DNA from: a virus
DNA: 27,346 bases
IMG/VR virus record: IMGVR_UViG_3300005264_000126
Span: 1 to 27,346 of that record
Strand: one strand, 5' to 3'
Part shown: one piece after another, positions 1 through 6,485 of the stretch
Position numbering within the stretch: position 1 is the stretch's first letter
Layout: every line of letters begins with the position of its first letter
Position numbers and translations under genes: made by a program
Notes under the pieces: model-generated
Seen by the model: the letters and a program-made list of their open reading frames with translations, nothing else
Database searches by the model: none
Told to the model about the DNA's origin: nothing

Positions 1-240
1 GAAAATGATAATTTTGAAAATATATATAAAGTATCAGAATATATATCAAATATTTTACCAAAAAATTACGATGTTCATATTATGGAATATGATAATAATT
101 ATTTATTAATTGGTATTGAACCATCATTACAAAAAAATGAACAAACACATGGTGATTGGAAAGATGAAATCAAATCAACGTTATCTGAAATTTTTGGTGA
201 AGATAATATTACAATGAGCTGGTATGAAGAATGTTTATAA
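1..240 (+). CDS. Hypothetical protein, 3' end only
   Basis: Frame 1 is open from the first base to the TAA at 238-240, giving 79 residues with no start codon in the window, so this is the C-terminal part of a gene that begins upstream. The peptide is acidic, with a segment around NYDVHIMEYDNNYLLIGI that reads like beta strands, and it ends in SWYEECL. Codon use (AT-rich third positions, AAT/GAT/TTA) matches the neighbouring genes. I do not recognise the family. Confidence 0.6.
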   Translation, partial: ENDNFENIYKVSEYISNILPKNYDVHIMEYDNNYLLIGIEPSLQKNEQTHGDWKDEIKSTLSEIFGEDNITMSWYEECL

Positions 241-265
241 TAATTAGAATAACAAAATCTATTAA

Positions 266-379
266 AATAACGTATTAATAATCTTTGTTATTAAAAATGA
301 AACAAATGATATTAAAACAATAAAAGATTTTGTTATTGATTTTTGTGTCGAATATAACTATACTATAGATGATTTATGA
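266..379 (+). pseudogene. Open frame without a usable start, possible gene remnant
   Basis: From just after an in-frame TAA at 263-265 to the TGA at 377-379 there is an open frame of 37 codons. Its end (NETNDIKTIKDFVIDFCVEYNYTIDDL) looks like ordinary protein, but no ATG, GTG or TTG lies in the frame. Its stop overlaps the ATG at 376 as ATGA, the coupling used elsewhere in this genome. It may be the tail of a gene that lost its start, or a gene with a rare ATT/ATA start. Confidence is low. Confidence 0.22.
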
Positions 380-483
380 AACCAGGTGAATTATTTTATA
401 ACACTATTGTTTATGATTACATATTAAGAGAAAAAGGAGATTCAAAATCTTTTTCTTGGTATTTAAAGGAAATAATTAGATAA
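376..483 (+). CDS. Small hypothetical protein (35 aa)
   Basis: ATG at 376 begins MKPGELFYNTIVYDYILREK and the frame stops at 481-483, where TAATG overlaps the start of the next gene. Both ends are coupled to neighbours by overlap, which supports translation, but there is no Shine-Dalgarno sequence before the ATG. It may instead be the second half of a broken gene that includes the preceding open frame. No family is recognised. Confidence 0.35.
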   Translation: MKPGELFYNTIVYDYILREKGDSKSFSWYLKEIIR

Positions 484-872
484 TGCTGGGAAATAAAGTA
501 ATGAAAATGGATGAATGGGAAGGAAATTCTGTTTATTATAAAATTGCTTGTTCTTGTTGTGGTGGTGATGAATGTGATGCTATTATTGAGTTTGAAATTG
601 ATAATGATTTTGGTGTTATAACAGTAATTTTTTATAAAGATATTATGTGGTGTGATTATTGGCAAAATAAATGGTTTTTTCAAAAATTGTGGTCAAGATT
701 AAAAGTTGCATGTAGAGTTCTTTTAACAGGTAAAACAAAAATTAATGGTGATTTTATTATACAAGGTCAAGACCATATAAATTCCATTATTGATGCATTT
801 AATGAAGGTAAAGAAAAAATGAATAAATGGAAATTAAATTTTGAAAAAGAACAAAAGGAGAACAAAAAATGA
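483..872 (+). CDS. Hypothetical phage protein with Cys cluster
   Basis: 129 residues. The N-terminal part carries a cysteine cluster (CSCCGGDEC, about residues 23-31), then a predicted beta region, then a basic helical stretch (FFQKLWSRLKVACRVLLTGK) and a Lys/Glu-rich tail. The arrangement resembles small unnamed phage proteins in which a CxC segment is followed by an RLKxAxxxLxTG helix, but I cannot give a function. AAAGGA lies at 465-470, 12 bases before this ATG. An internal ATG at 501 with GGGAA upstream is an alternative start. The end overlaps the next gene by four bases (ATGA). Confidence 0.7.
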   Translation: MLGNKVMKMDEWEGNSVYYKIACSCCGGDECDAIIEFEIDNDFGVITVIFYKDIMWCDYWQNKWFFQKLWSRLKVACRVLLTGKTKINGDFIIQGQDHINSIIDAFNEGKEKMNKWKLNFEKEQKENKK

Positions 873-1267
873 AAATCAGACAAGGATTTGTAAGTAATAG
901 TTCATCTAGTTCATTTATTATTGCTATGGGAAAAGTTATAGATATTAAAAAATTTATGGAAGAAGTAAAAAAACATAAAATAGATTATGAATTGATCGAA
1001 TTTGAAAATGATGATGATGAAATTGTAGTGAATTCTTTTACATATAATAGTATATCTATTGGATCAGAAATATTAAAAGAAGGTGATATAGTTGCTAGAT
1101 TTGAAATAAATGGTGATGAAGGTGATGAATATTTTATGAATGATTATGGTGATATTGATTATAATATTGATTATTGTGATTTAAATAATCCATTAGTTGA
1201 CTTTTTTAATGAGTGTACATCTTTAGATAATTTAAAAATTAGTTATGGAGCTGGTAGAAATGGATAA
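869..1267 (+). CDS. SNSSSSSFI-signature protein, copy 1
   Basis: 132 residues starting MKIRQGFVSNSSSSSFII. I know this N-terminal signature from many unannotated phage proteins and some bacterial ones; its role is unknown to me. The rest is strongly acidic (runs such as ENDDDEIV and NGDEGDEYF), with a probable amphipathic helix at residues 25-40. The start is well supported by AAAGGAG a few bases upstream, and it overlaps the previous stop as ATGA. A second gene with the same signature begins at 1495, but the two proteins differ after about residue 18. Confidence 0.8.
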   Translation: MKIRQGFVSNSSSSSFIIAMGKVIDIKKFMEEVKKHKIDYELIEFENDDDEIVVNSFTYNSISIGSEILKEGDIVARFEINGDEGDEYFMNDYGDIDYNIDYCDLNNPLVDFFNECTSLDNLKISYGAGRNG

Positions 1268-1493
1268 AAAACAATTTGATGAACTTATAATAACAATTAT
1301 AAATGGTTTTAATGATATTAAAGAAAGTATTAATGATTTAAAACTTGACAATAAAAAAAGTAATAATATTAAATTAAGTGATTATGTTGGTATACCATTA
1401 TCAAGTGTTCATCATCCTGAAAATCCAGAAATGATTGGTGATTCTAGAAGAATTTGGTCAGAAGACAAAAATATGTGGATAAGGAAAAAATAA
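1260..1493 (+). CDS. Hypothetical small protein between the two SNSSSSSFI genes
   Basis: 77 residues from the ATG at 1260, chosen because GGAG at 1247-1250 sits nine bases upstream. An ATG at 1245 in the same frame is possible but has no such site. The first half (KKQFDELIITIINGFNDIKESINDLK) looks helical, perhaps a short coiled coil. The C-terminal half has a compact motif, VGIPLSSVHHPENPEMIG, followed by SRRIWSEDKNMWIRKK. The start overlaps the previous gene and the stop lies one base before the next ATG, so the three genes are probably co-translated. Function unknown. Confidence 0.65.
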   Translation: MDKKQFDELIITIINGFNDIKESINDLKLDNKKSNNIKLSDYVGIPLSSVHHPENPEMIGDSRRIWSEDKNMWIRKK

Positions 1494-1494
1494 T

Positions 1495-1794
1495 ATGAAA
1501 ATTAGAAATGGATTTGTAAGTAATAGTTCAAGTAGTTCTTTTATAATATTTACTGGGCATACTAAAAAATCTTTAAATACAATAGATGAAGTTAAGAAAT
1601 ATTTTTTTAAAGACGGATATGATGAAGAAGATATTAAATATGTTTTAACTGATAAAATAATTGATAAAATTGAAAATGAAATTGAAAAGGGATTAGGATG
1701 TATTATAATAAATGCTGATTATTGGTCAGAGAATATACTTATAGACATAGTTGATAAACTTGGTACTGATATGATAGAATTAAAACTCATGTGA
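1495..1794 (+). CDS. SNSSSSSFI-signature protein, copy 2
   Basis: 99 residues beginning MKIRNGFVSNSSSSSFII, the same signature as the gene at 869. The body is different: a helix-rich acidic section (EVKKYFFKDGYDEEDIKYVL) and a C-terminal GLGCIIINADYWSENILIDI stretch that may be beta/alpha. AAGGA lies upstream of the ATG and the gene follows the previous stop after one base. The family is recognised only by the N-terminal signature; no function is assigned. Confidence 0.78.
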   Translation: MKIRNGFVSNSSSSSFIIFTGHTKKSLNTIDEVKKYFFKDGYDEEDIKYVLTDKIIDKIENEIEKGLGCIIINADYWSENILIDIVDKLGTDMIELKLM

Positions 1795-1834
1795 TAAAAT
1801 TGTTTTTAAAATATATTATAATAAGGACTTGAAT

Positions 1835-3661
1835 ATGTTCAGAAATTGTTTTTATAATGGTCAGAAATCCGAAATCCATTTATGGGAAGAAATTAATGGT
1901 AGTAAAAAATATACAACAATACCATGGGTACCATATTTTTATCAAAAAACAGAGAGTAAAACTGGTATAAAAACACTTGATGGATTTAATGTCAAAAAAA
2001 GAAAATTTAATACACATAAACAATTTTTACAGGCACAAAAGGAATCTATTAACATATATGAAAATAATGTTTTACCTGTTATTCAATTTCTTTCTGAAAA
2101 TTATGCAGATATTCCAGATGATAATTTAATATCACCAAAATTAAAAATATATTCAATTGATATAGAAGTTCATTCTGAACAAGGATTTCCACATGCTGAA
2201 TTGGCAGAATATCCAATTACAGTTATAAATTTAAAAGAATTTAATGGTAAATCTTATTCATGGGGATTAAAACCATATACAAAAGAATTTGATTTACAAG
2301 ATGTTAATGGTAATAATATTGATATTGAATATTGTTACCATTATAATGAACCAGATTTATTAAAATCATTTATTTTATGGTTTAATAGACATCCTCCTGA
2401 TGTTTTAACTGGATGGAATATAATGTCTGATACCAAAACTAATAAATTTGGTGGTTTTGATATGCCATATATAATTAATAGATGTATACAATTATTTGGT
2501 GAAAATACCAACATTTATAAAAAATTATCACCTATTAATAATGTTAGAAAATGGATACAAAAAAATACAAATACAATGATTATTGATATTGCTGGTATAT
2601 CTATTATTGATTATATGTCATTATATAAATGGTACACACCAAAAAATCAAGAAAATTTTAGACTTGATACTATATGCCAAGATGAATTGAATATTGGTAA
2701 ATTGGAATATGAATATGAAGATTTACGTGAACTTTATAATAATGATTGGAATACATATATTGATTATAATATTATTGATAATGTTCGTATTGAAGAACTT
2801 GAAAATAAACTTGGATATATAAAATTGGCTCAGCAATTATCACTATTAACAAAAACACCAATTAAAAGTTATAATGCATCAGTACAACAAATAGAAGGTT
2901 TATTATTAACATATTATAGAAGAAATAAATTATGTGCACCATATTTTGCTGGTGGAACTCAAGAGCATTTTCCAGCAGCATATGTTAAAACACCACAAAA
3001 AGGTATTCATAATTGGGTCATTGATGTTGATATAGCATCAAGTTATCCAACAAGTATTATTATTATGAATATGTCACCAGAAACATATATTGGTCGTATT
3101 CAATTAAATGAAGATAAAATTGTTAAATATTGTAAACAAAAAAGATTTGATGAAGATTTTACTTTGATAAAAACTACTGGTATATCAAAAATGAAAAATG
3201 AAAAATTAAAAGATTTTAATAATTTTTTAAATAATAAATTAATAACTATAGCACCATGTGGAACTGTTTTTGATAATACAAAAAAAGGTGTATATGCATC
3301 AGTTGAAAAGTCTGTTTTTTTTAAAAGAAAAGAAATTAAAAGAAAAATGATTGATATTAAAAAATCAATTAAAAAAATTGAAAAGAAAAATCCAACAAAG
3401 GCAAGTATAATGAAAGAAAATGCTGATAGATTGTTTTCTTATCAATGGGCATTAAAAATTGTTTTAAATCAGGCATTTGGTATATTGGCAGTACCATATT
3501 CAAGATATTTTAATACTGATATAGCAGAAGCTATAACAAGTGCAAGTAAATATACTATTATACATGGACAAACTATTGTAAATAGATTATTTAATAATCC
3601 AAATATTAACAGTGATTTTAATTCAGAATTAAAAAAAATAATTAAACAAATAAATGGTTGA
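1835..3661 (+). CDS. 43A: DNA polymerase family B, N-terminal part (exonuclease, palm motif A, fingers)
   Basis: 608 residues from the ATG at 1835 (AAGGA at 1823-1827; a TTG at 1829 is too close to it). T4 gp43-like replicative polymerase, first part. Visible motifs: ExoI SIDIEVHSE (D109, E111), ExoII GWNIMSD...FGGFD (N195, D209), ExoIII YNIID (Y311, D315), palm motif A DVDIASSYPTSI (D399, Y404), and fingers motif B KIVLNQAFG (K541, N545, G549). The proofreading site is therefore complete. The protein stops at IIKQING shortly after motif B and lacks motif C and the thumb, which are encoded at 4373-5248. The break coincides with the inserted cassette at 3650-4363. Active polymerase would need the two chains to associate. 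The gene symbol follows the split-gene naming used for T4-like phages. Confidence 0.93.
   Translation: MFRNCFYNGQKSEIHLWEEINGSKKYTTIPWVPYFYQKTESKTGIKTLDGFNVKKRKFNTHKQFLQAQKESINIYENNVLPVIQFLSENYADIPDDNLISPKLKIYSIDIEVHSEQGFPHAELAEYPITVINLKEFNGKSYSWGLKPYTKEFDLQDVNGNNIDIEYCYHYNEPDLLKSFILWFNRHPPDVLTGWNIMSDTKTNKFGGFDMPYIINRCIQLFGENTNIYKKLSPINNVRKWIQKNTNTMIIDIAGISIIDYMSLYKWYTPKNQENFRLDTICQDELNIGKLEYEYEDLRELYNNDWNTYIDYNIIDNVRIEELENKLGYIKLAQQLSLLTKTPIKSYNASVQQIEGLLLTYYRRNKLCAPYFAGGTQEHFPAAYVKTPQKGIHNWVIDVDIASSYPTSIIIMNMSPETYIGRIQLNEDKIVKYCKQKRFDEDFTLIKTTGISKMKNEKLKDFNNFLNNKLITIAPCGTVFDNTKKGVYASVEKSVFFKRKEIKRKMIDIKKSIKKIEKKNPTKASIMKENADRLFSYQWALKIVLNQAFGILAVPYSRYFNTDIAEAITSASKYTIIHGQTIVNRLFNNPNINSDFNSELKKIIKQING
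3638..3649 (+). repeat. Left copy of 12-bp direct repeat flanking the polymerase insertion
   Basis: ATAATTAAACAA, identical to 4352-4363. Here it encodes Ile-Ile-Lys-Gln in the polymerase frame, just before that frame runs into ING and a stop. The distance between copies is 714 bp, a multiple of three, so both copies are read in the same frame. Confidence 0.7.
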
Positions 3662-3686
3662 TAAATATTATATATAATAGTATAAT
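3658..3686 (+). promoter_or_regulatory. Sigma-70-like promoter of the inserted cassette
   Basis: TTGATA (3658-3663) and TATAAT (3681-3686) are separated by 17 bases. The -35 box overlaps the TGA stop of the polymerase N-terminal gene, so the promoter begins almost exactly where the insertion begins. It would drive the lipoprotein, tRNA-Ser and possibly the C-terminal polymerase gene. Confidence 0.55.
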
Positions 3687-3701
3687 ACTTTATAAATTAT
3701 G

Positions 3702-3753
3702 AGATTACTTCATAATACGTAATCTGTAAGATAAAGATTAAAATCTGATATCT
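3702..3753 (+). other. Two hairpins in the lipoprotein leader
   Basis: AGATTAC (3702-3708) pairs with GTAATCT (3719-3725). A second hairpin pairs AAGATA then AGATT with AATCT then TATCTT (about 3728-3753, AA loop, small internal bulge). They lie in the 5' leader between the promoter and the lipoprotein start. They could affect mRNA stability or translation; no known riboswitch family is recognised. Confidence 0.4.
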
Positions 3754-3781
3754 TCAACCAACAAATAGAAAAGGATTTATT

Positions 3782-4249
3782 ATGAAAAGGATTTGTAGAT
3801 GGTCTTTAATTTTGATTTGTATGTTTTTTCTTACCGGATGTGTAGCAACTAATGCACAAAAAAGTGCTGGTATTGGATCTCTGGCTGGTATGGCTGGTAG
3901 TGCACTTGGCAAAGGTGATAGAAATACTACTTTACTTTTGGGTGGTGCTGGTGCTATACTTGGATATATGATTGGTAATGAAATGGATAAAAATATTTAT
4001 CAGCAACCAAGAAACAATTCTTATCATCAGCAACCAAGAAACAATTCTTATCATCAGCAACCAAGAAACAATTCTTATAATTATCAATCAAGAAACAATT
4101 CTTATAATTATCAATCAAGAAATAATTCTTATAGTTATCAACCAAGAACTGATTGCGAAAAAATTATTATAAGAAAATGGGTTAATGGACAAATGATTGA
4201 AACCATTGAAGAAAAATGTAAAGGTAAAGTAAGTACACCAACTTATTGA
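3782..4249 (+). CDS. Glycine-zipper lipoprotein with nine-residue tandem repeats
   Basis: 155 residues, start supported by AAAAGGA upstream. A type II signal peptide (basic MKRICR, hydrophobic core, lipobox LTGC) predicts lipidation of Cys20; Val at +2 gives no inner-membrane retention signal by the enterobacterial rule. Residues 29-68 (GIGSLAGMAGSALG ... GGAGAILGYMIGNEMD) are a glycine-zipper membrane segment as in the 17-kDa surface antigen/YMGG-like group. Residues 72-125 are six copies of a nine-residue Gln/Asn/Tyr-rich unit such as YHQQPRNNS. The C-terminus has two cysteines (125, 146). It lies inside the polymerase insertion with its own promoter, so it reads as accessory cargo, perhaps altering the host envelope or blocking superinfection; that role is inference. 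Confidence 0.85.
   Translation: MKRICRWSLILICMFFLTGCVATNAQKSAGIGSLAGMAGSALGKGDRNTTLLLGGAGAILGYMIGNEMDKNIYQQPRNNSYHQQPRNNSYHQQPRNNSYNYQSRNNSYNYQSRNNSYSYQPRTDCEKIIIRKWVNGQMIETIEEKCKGKVSTPTY
3995..4156 (+). repeat. Six tandem 27-bp repeats inside the lipoprotein gene
   Basis: Units of 27 bases (nine codons) are repeated six times. The first copies encode YHQQPRNNS, the middle ones YNYQSRNNS, and the last is diverged (YSYQPRTDC). The period is a multiple of three, so copy number can change by slippage without breaking the frame. The low-stop sequence also creates spurious long frames on both strands here. Confidence 0.85.
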
Positions 4250-4257
4250 TTTGGTAT

Positions 4258-4352
4258 GGTAGGATGGCAGAGTGGTTTATTGCAATGGTCTTGAAAACCA
4301 TCAAAGGTGTGAATAGCATCTTTCAAGGGTTCGAATCCCTTTCCTACTTCCA
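4258..4352 (+). tRNA. tRNA-Ser (UGA anticodon)
   Basis: Acceptor stem GGTAGGA/TCCTACT (4258-4264, 4342-4348, one G-U pair at the end), long variable arm as in class II tRNAs, anticodon stem ATGGT/ACCAT with loop CTTGAAA (TGA at 4292-4294), T-arm AAGGG-TTCGAAT-CCCTT, discriminator T and an encoded CCA (4350-4352). The U73 discriminator differs from the usual G73 of bacterial tRNA-Ser. It starts eight bases after the lipoprotein stop and ends on the first base of the right 12-bp repeat. It reads UCA, a frequent Ser codon in these genes. Confidence 0.93.
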
Positions 4353-4363
4353 TAATTAAACAA
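4352..4363 (+). repeat. Right copy of 12-bp direct repeat
   Basis: ATAATTAAACAA, identical to 3638-3649. Its first base is the terminal A of the tRNA-Ser CCA. Read in the frame of the downstream polymerase gene it encodes IIKQ and continues without a stop through GNC into MENVDY. Confidence 0.7.
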
Positions 4364-4372
4364 GGAAATTGT

Positions 4373-5248
4373 ATGGAAAATGTTGATTATGTTGCATATA
4401 TAGATACTGATAGTTTATTTATAAAATTTGAAGAATTTTTATTATCACATGGTGTTAATAAAGATAAATGGTTGTTAATACCTGATGATCAAAAAATTGA
4501 AATAATAATAAAACTTTCAAGAAAACTTGAAAAATATATTAATGATTCTTGTTATAAAGAATTACAACAAGAATTATATAATAGTACAATTAAACAAGAT
4601 GATTTTGCTATAATTTTTAAACAAGAAATTATTTGTAAAACTGCGTTATTTGTAAAAAAGAAAAAATATGGTTTTCATGTTGTTAATGATGAAGGTGTTC
4701 CAAAAGATAAAATTGATGTAACTGGTCTTGAAATTATTAGATCAGAAACACCAAAGGCATTTAAAATTATACTTAAAAAAGTTCTTAGTATGATACTTAA
4801 AGCAGCTTCAGATAAAGAAATTATGTCATTTGTAAATAAAAGTAAAAAAGAAATCAAAACAAACAATCCAAGCGATATATCGTCTAATATAAGTATAAAT
4901 AAAATTGATAAATATATTAAAGATGATATACCAATGAAAGGCACACCATATCATATTAAAGGTGCCGCAAATTATCATAAATTAATTAAATTATTTGGTC
5001 TTGATAATAAATATAGTAAAATTAATGAAGGTGATAAAGCATCTGTATTATATGTAAAACCAAATAAATATAAAGTAGATGTTATATCATATATTAGATG
5101 GCCAAAAGAATTCGAAAAATTAAATATTTTTCCTGATTATGAAAAACAAATTAACAAGTTTTTCATAAAAAAAATACAAATTCTTTTAGAACCAATGAAT
5201 AGAGAAAGTATTTTAACACAAAATGAAAATTTTAATTTGTTTTTTTAA
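4373..5248 (+). CDS. 43B: DNA polymerase family B, C-terminal part (palm motif C and thumb)
   Basis: 291 residues. It starts with MENVDYVAYIDTDSLF, the palm motif C whose D11 and D13 are catalytic metal ligands, so it supplies the residues missing from the N-terminal gene. KKKKYGFHVVNDEG followed by VTGLEIIRSETPKAFK matches the KKRY...GLExxKSxTPK region of T4 gp43. GTPYHIKGAANYHKLIKLFGL and the following section correspond to the thumb. The tail ENFNLFF could be a short clamp-binding motif (inference). The start has AAGGAAAT upstream, and the frame is open back through the 12-bp repeat, evidence that it was once continuous with the upstream part. Confidence 0.93.
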   Translation: MENVDYVAYIDTDSLFIKFEEFLLSHGVNKDKWLLIPDDQKIEIIIKLSRKLEKYINDSCYKELQQELYNSTIKQDDFAIIFKQEIICKTALFVKKKKYGFHVVNDEGVPKDKIDVTGLEIIRSETPKAFKIILKKVLSMILKAASDKEIMSFVNKSKKEIKTNNPSDISSNISINKIDKYIKDDIPMKGTPYHIKGAANYHKLIKLFGLDNKYSKINEGDKASVLYVKPNKYKVDVISYIRWPKEFEKLNIFPDYEKQINKFFIKKIQILLEPMNRESILTQNENFNLFF

Positions 5249-5262
5249 TTAAAGGAGTAGTA

Positions 5263-5601
5263 ATGGTATATTTGGAAAATATTAAAATAGGTGATACAGT
5301 AATGATACAACATAATAATACCTATTATAAAGATATTATATTGAGAAAATTAAAAACAAAAGTTGAATGTAAAACAGGTGAATTTTTAATTAAAGATGGT
5401 AAAATAATAGGTAAAGAAGACAAAATTATTATTGAAATGACTGATGATGTAAAAACACAAATTTTATCACAAGAATATTTTCTTTTATTAAAAAATATGC
5501 AAAAAATGACATTTGAAAACAATAAAAGTTATGAAGGATTTATTCAAAAAGTAAGAAATCTTTATAATGCAAATAAAAAACATAATGAAAAACATATTTA
5601 A
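5263..5601 (+). CDS. Hypothetical protein (112 aa)
   Basis: Starts MVYLENIKIGDTVMIQHNN after a good AAAGGAG site, 14 bases behind the polymerase gene. The first half has the alternating pattern of a small beta barrel (KIGDTVMIQ, KTKVECKTGEFLIKDGKIIG); the second half is helical and basic (NNKSYEGFIQKVRNLYNANKKHNEKHI). Function unknown. Its 3' end overlaps the start of the PEP-CTERM gene in another frame. Confidence 0.72.
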   Translation: MVYLENIKIGDTVMIQHNNTYYKDIILRKLKTKVECKTGEFLIKDGKIIGKEDKIIIEMTDDVKTQILSQEYFLLLKNMQKMTFENNKSYEGFIQKVRNLYNANKKHNEKHI

Positions 5602-6136
5602 AATAACATGTATTATAATAATATATAGTATATTATTTCCTGTATATGGCATGTCAACACCATCTTATTCAGGAATATATATGTTTACATATAGTGGTAA
5701 TGATAATGATTTAACAGAAGTAAATAACTTAATAAATGATTGGTTAAATTTAAATAATGAAGAAAATATAAAAATTGAGTATGTTTCTAAACTTGAAAAT
5801 GAAGGATCAAATAATGATTTTAAATTCTTTTTTAATGATACAAAAAAAGAAGGAACTTTTTCATCATTAAATAATATTAATTTTTATAGTGTTAAAGGTG
5901 GCAATCAATTTGCTGTATATTGGTTAGATATATCAATGTTAAATTTATCAAATTATATGTGGTCAACTGAACATTTGATTAATGGTGGAGGTAATCAACC
6001 AGACTTGTCACATATATCAATATTCTGGACAGATGAAAAAAACTTGCCAGTACCAGAATCATTAACTATATTACTATTTGGTTTTGGGTTATTATTTATT
6101 ACAGGAATAAGTAGAAAATTTAATACATTTAAATAA
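5585..6136 (+). CDS. Secreted PEP-CTERM-like protein 1
   Basis: 183 residues from the ATG at 5585 (MKNIFKITC then a hydrophobic stretch to about residue 22, a Sec signal peptide); an in-frame ATG at 5567 would add six residues and neither has a clear ribosome site. The mature part is Asn/Asp-rich and unrecognised. The C-terminus is a tripartite sorting signal: PVPES, then hydrophobic LTILLFGFGLLFITG, then basic SRKF. This matches the PEP-CTERM layout recognised by exosortases, with PES instead of PEP. It would be exported and processed at the host inner membrane if the host has an exosortase. Two more such proteins lie at 12342 and 13153. Confidence 0.8.
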   Translation: MKNIFKITCIIIIYSILFPVYGMSTPSYSGIYMFTYSGNDNDLTEVNNLINDWLNLNNEENIKIEYVSKLENEGSNNDFKFFFNDTKKEGTFSSLNNINFYSVKGGNQFAVYWLDISMLNLSNYMWSTEHLINGGGNQPDLSHISIFWTDEKNLPVPESLTILLFGFGLLFITGISRKFNTFK

Positions 6137-6192
6137 ATATATAAAAATCCAATATACTCTATTATATCTATGGAATAAGTATTGAAAAATAT

Positions 6193-6267
6193 CAGGGATC
6201 GATCATAGGACAAGTGGATTTTGGAAATCTGCGAATAAGGTTGGAGCATTACCAACATCCCTGACCA
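6193..6267 (+). ncRNA. tRNA-shaped structured RNA candidate
   Basis: CAGGGAT (6193-6199) pairs perfectly with ATCCCTG (6257-6263), followed by A-CCA (6264-6267). Directly inside the 3' strand is a hairpin with exactly five pairs and seven loop bases (GTTGG-AGCATTA-CCAAC, 6240-6256), the T-arm geometry. A middle hairpin (6214-6232) can be drawn with loop TTTGGAA, giving a TGG anticodon. Against a normal tRNA: the T-loop lacks TTCRA, no convincing D-stem exists and the gap before the T-arm is eight bases. It may be a degenerate tRNA-Pro, a tRNA mimic or an unrelated three-way-junction RNA. It fills the gap between the PEP-CTERM gene and the tRNA-Arg promoter; the rest of 6137-6345 shows nothing else. 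Confidence 0.5.
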
Positions 6268-6345
6268 CTAAAAATTTAATCAAATGAACCATTTATACAC
6301 CAATTGTGATATGTTAAAAAATGGTAAAAATTTCATCAAATACTC

Positions 6346-6374
6346 TTGACAATGTTTATTAATGGTGTTATAAT
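6346..6374 (+). promoter_or_regulatory. Consensus sigma-70 promoter upstream of tRNA-Arg
   Basis: TTGACA (6346-6351), a 17-base spacer and TATAAT (6369-6374), preceded by TGT, an extended -10. This is a perfect match to the bacterial consensus and sits 36 bases before tRNA-Arg. Confidence 0.88.
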
Positions 6375-6409
6375 TTAATAAAAAATTTTGGTTCTTTGAG
6401 TAAAAATAA

Positions 6410-6485
6410 GCCCCTATAGTTCAGTGAATAGAACACCATGCTTCTAACGTGGATATCGCAAGTTTGATTCTTGCTAGGGGTTCCA
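6410..6485 (+). tRNA. tRNA-Arg (UCU anticodon)
   Basis: Acceptor GCCCCTA/TAGGGGT (6410-6416, 6475-6481; the first pair is G-U), D-arm GTTC...GAAC, anticodon arm CCATG-CTTCTAA-CGTGG with TCT at 6443-6445, T-arm GCAAG-TTTGATT-CTTGC, discriminator T and encoded CCA (6483-6485). It reads AGA, the dominant Arg codon in these AT-rich genes, so it probably supplements the host pool. Confidence 0.94.

Larger units (their letters stand above)
3650..4363 (+). mobile_element. Inserted lipoprotein/tRNA-Ser cassette that splits the DNA polymerase
   Basis: This 714-bp unit (unique part plus the right repeat copy) interrupts the polymerase gene between motifs B and C. It contains, in order, a sigma-70-like promoter, a hairpin-rich leader, a glycine-zipper lipoprotein gene and a tRNA-Ser whose CCA end touches the right repeat. 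Removing the unit joins ...ELKKIIKQ to GNCMENVDYVAYIDTDS in frame, as expected for an uninterrupted family B polymerase. No transposase, integrase or homing endonuclease is inside, so the mechanism of entry is not visible. The repeat may be a target-site duplication or a short-homology recombination scar. It is called a mobile element by inference only. Confidence 0.55.

Noticed and set aside
3954-4172. Long frames on both strands inside the lipoprotein gene
   Set aside because: They arise from 27-bp repeats that lack stops in several frames; no ribosome sites, and the lipoprotein frame has a signal peptide and lipobox.
3640-4373. Intein or self-splicing intron as the cause of the split polymerase
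   Set aside because: No Cys/Ser at an N-splice junction, no His-Asn end and no intein blocks; the insert has its own promoter, a signal-peptide protein and a tRNA. A group I or II intron core was not recognisable. In-frame 12-bp repeats fit insertion or recombination better.
6193-6264. Rho-independent terminator on the minus strand or a known riboswitch
   Set aside because: Read on the minus strand the outer stem is followed by several T, but no minus-strand gene is present; the internal arms and the CCA end fit a folded RNA on the plus strand. No riboswitch consensus that I know matched.
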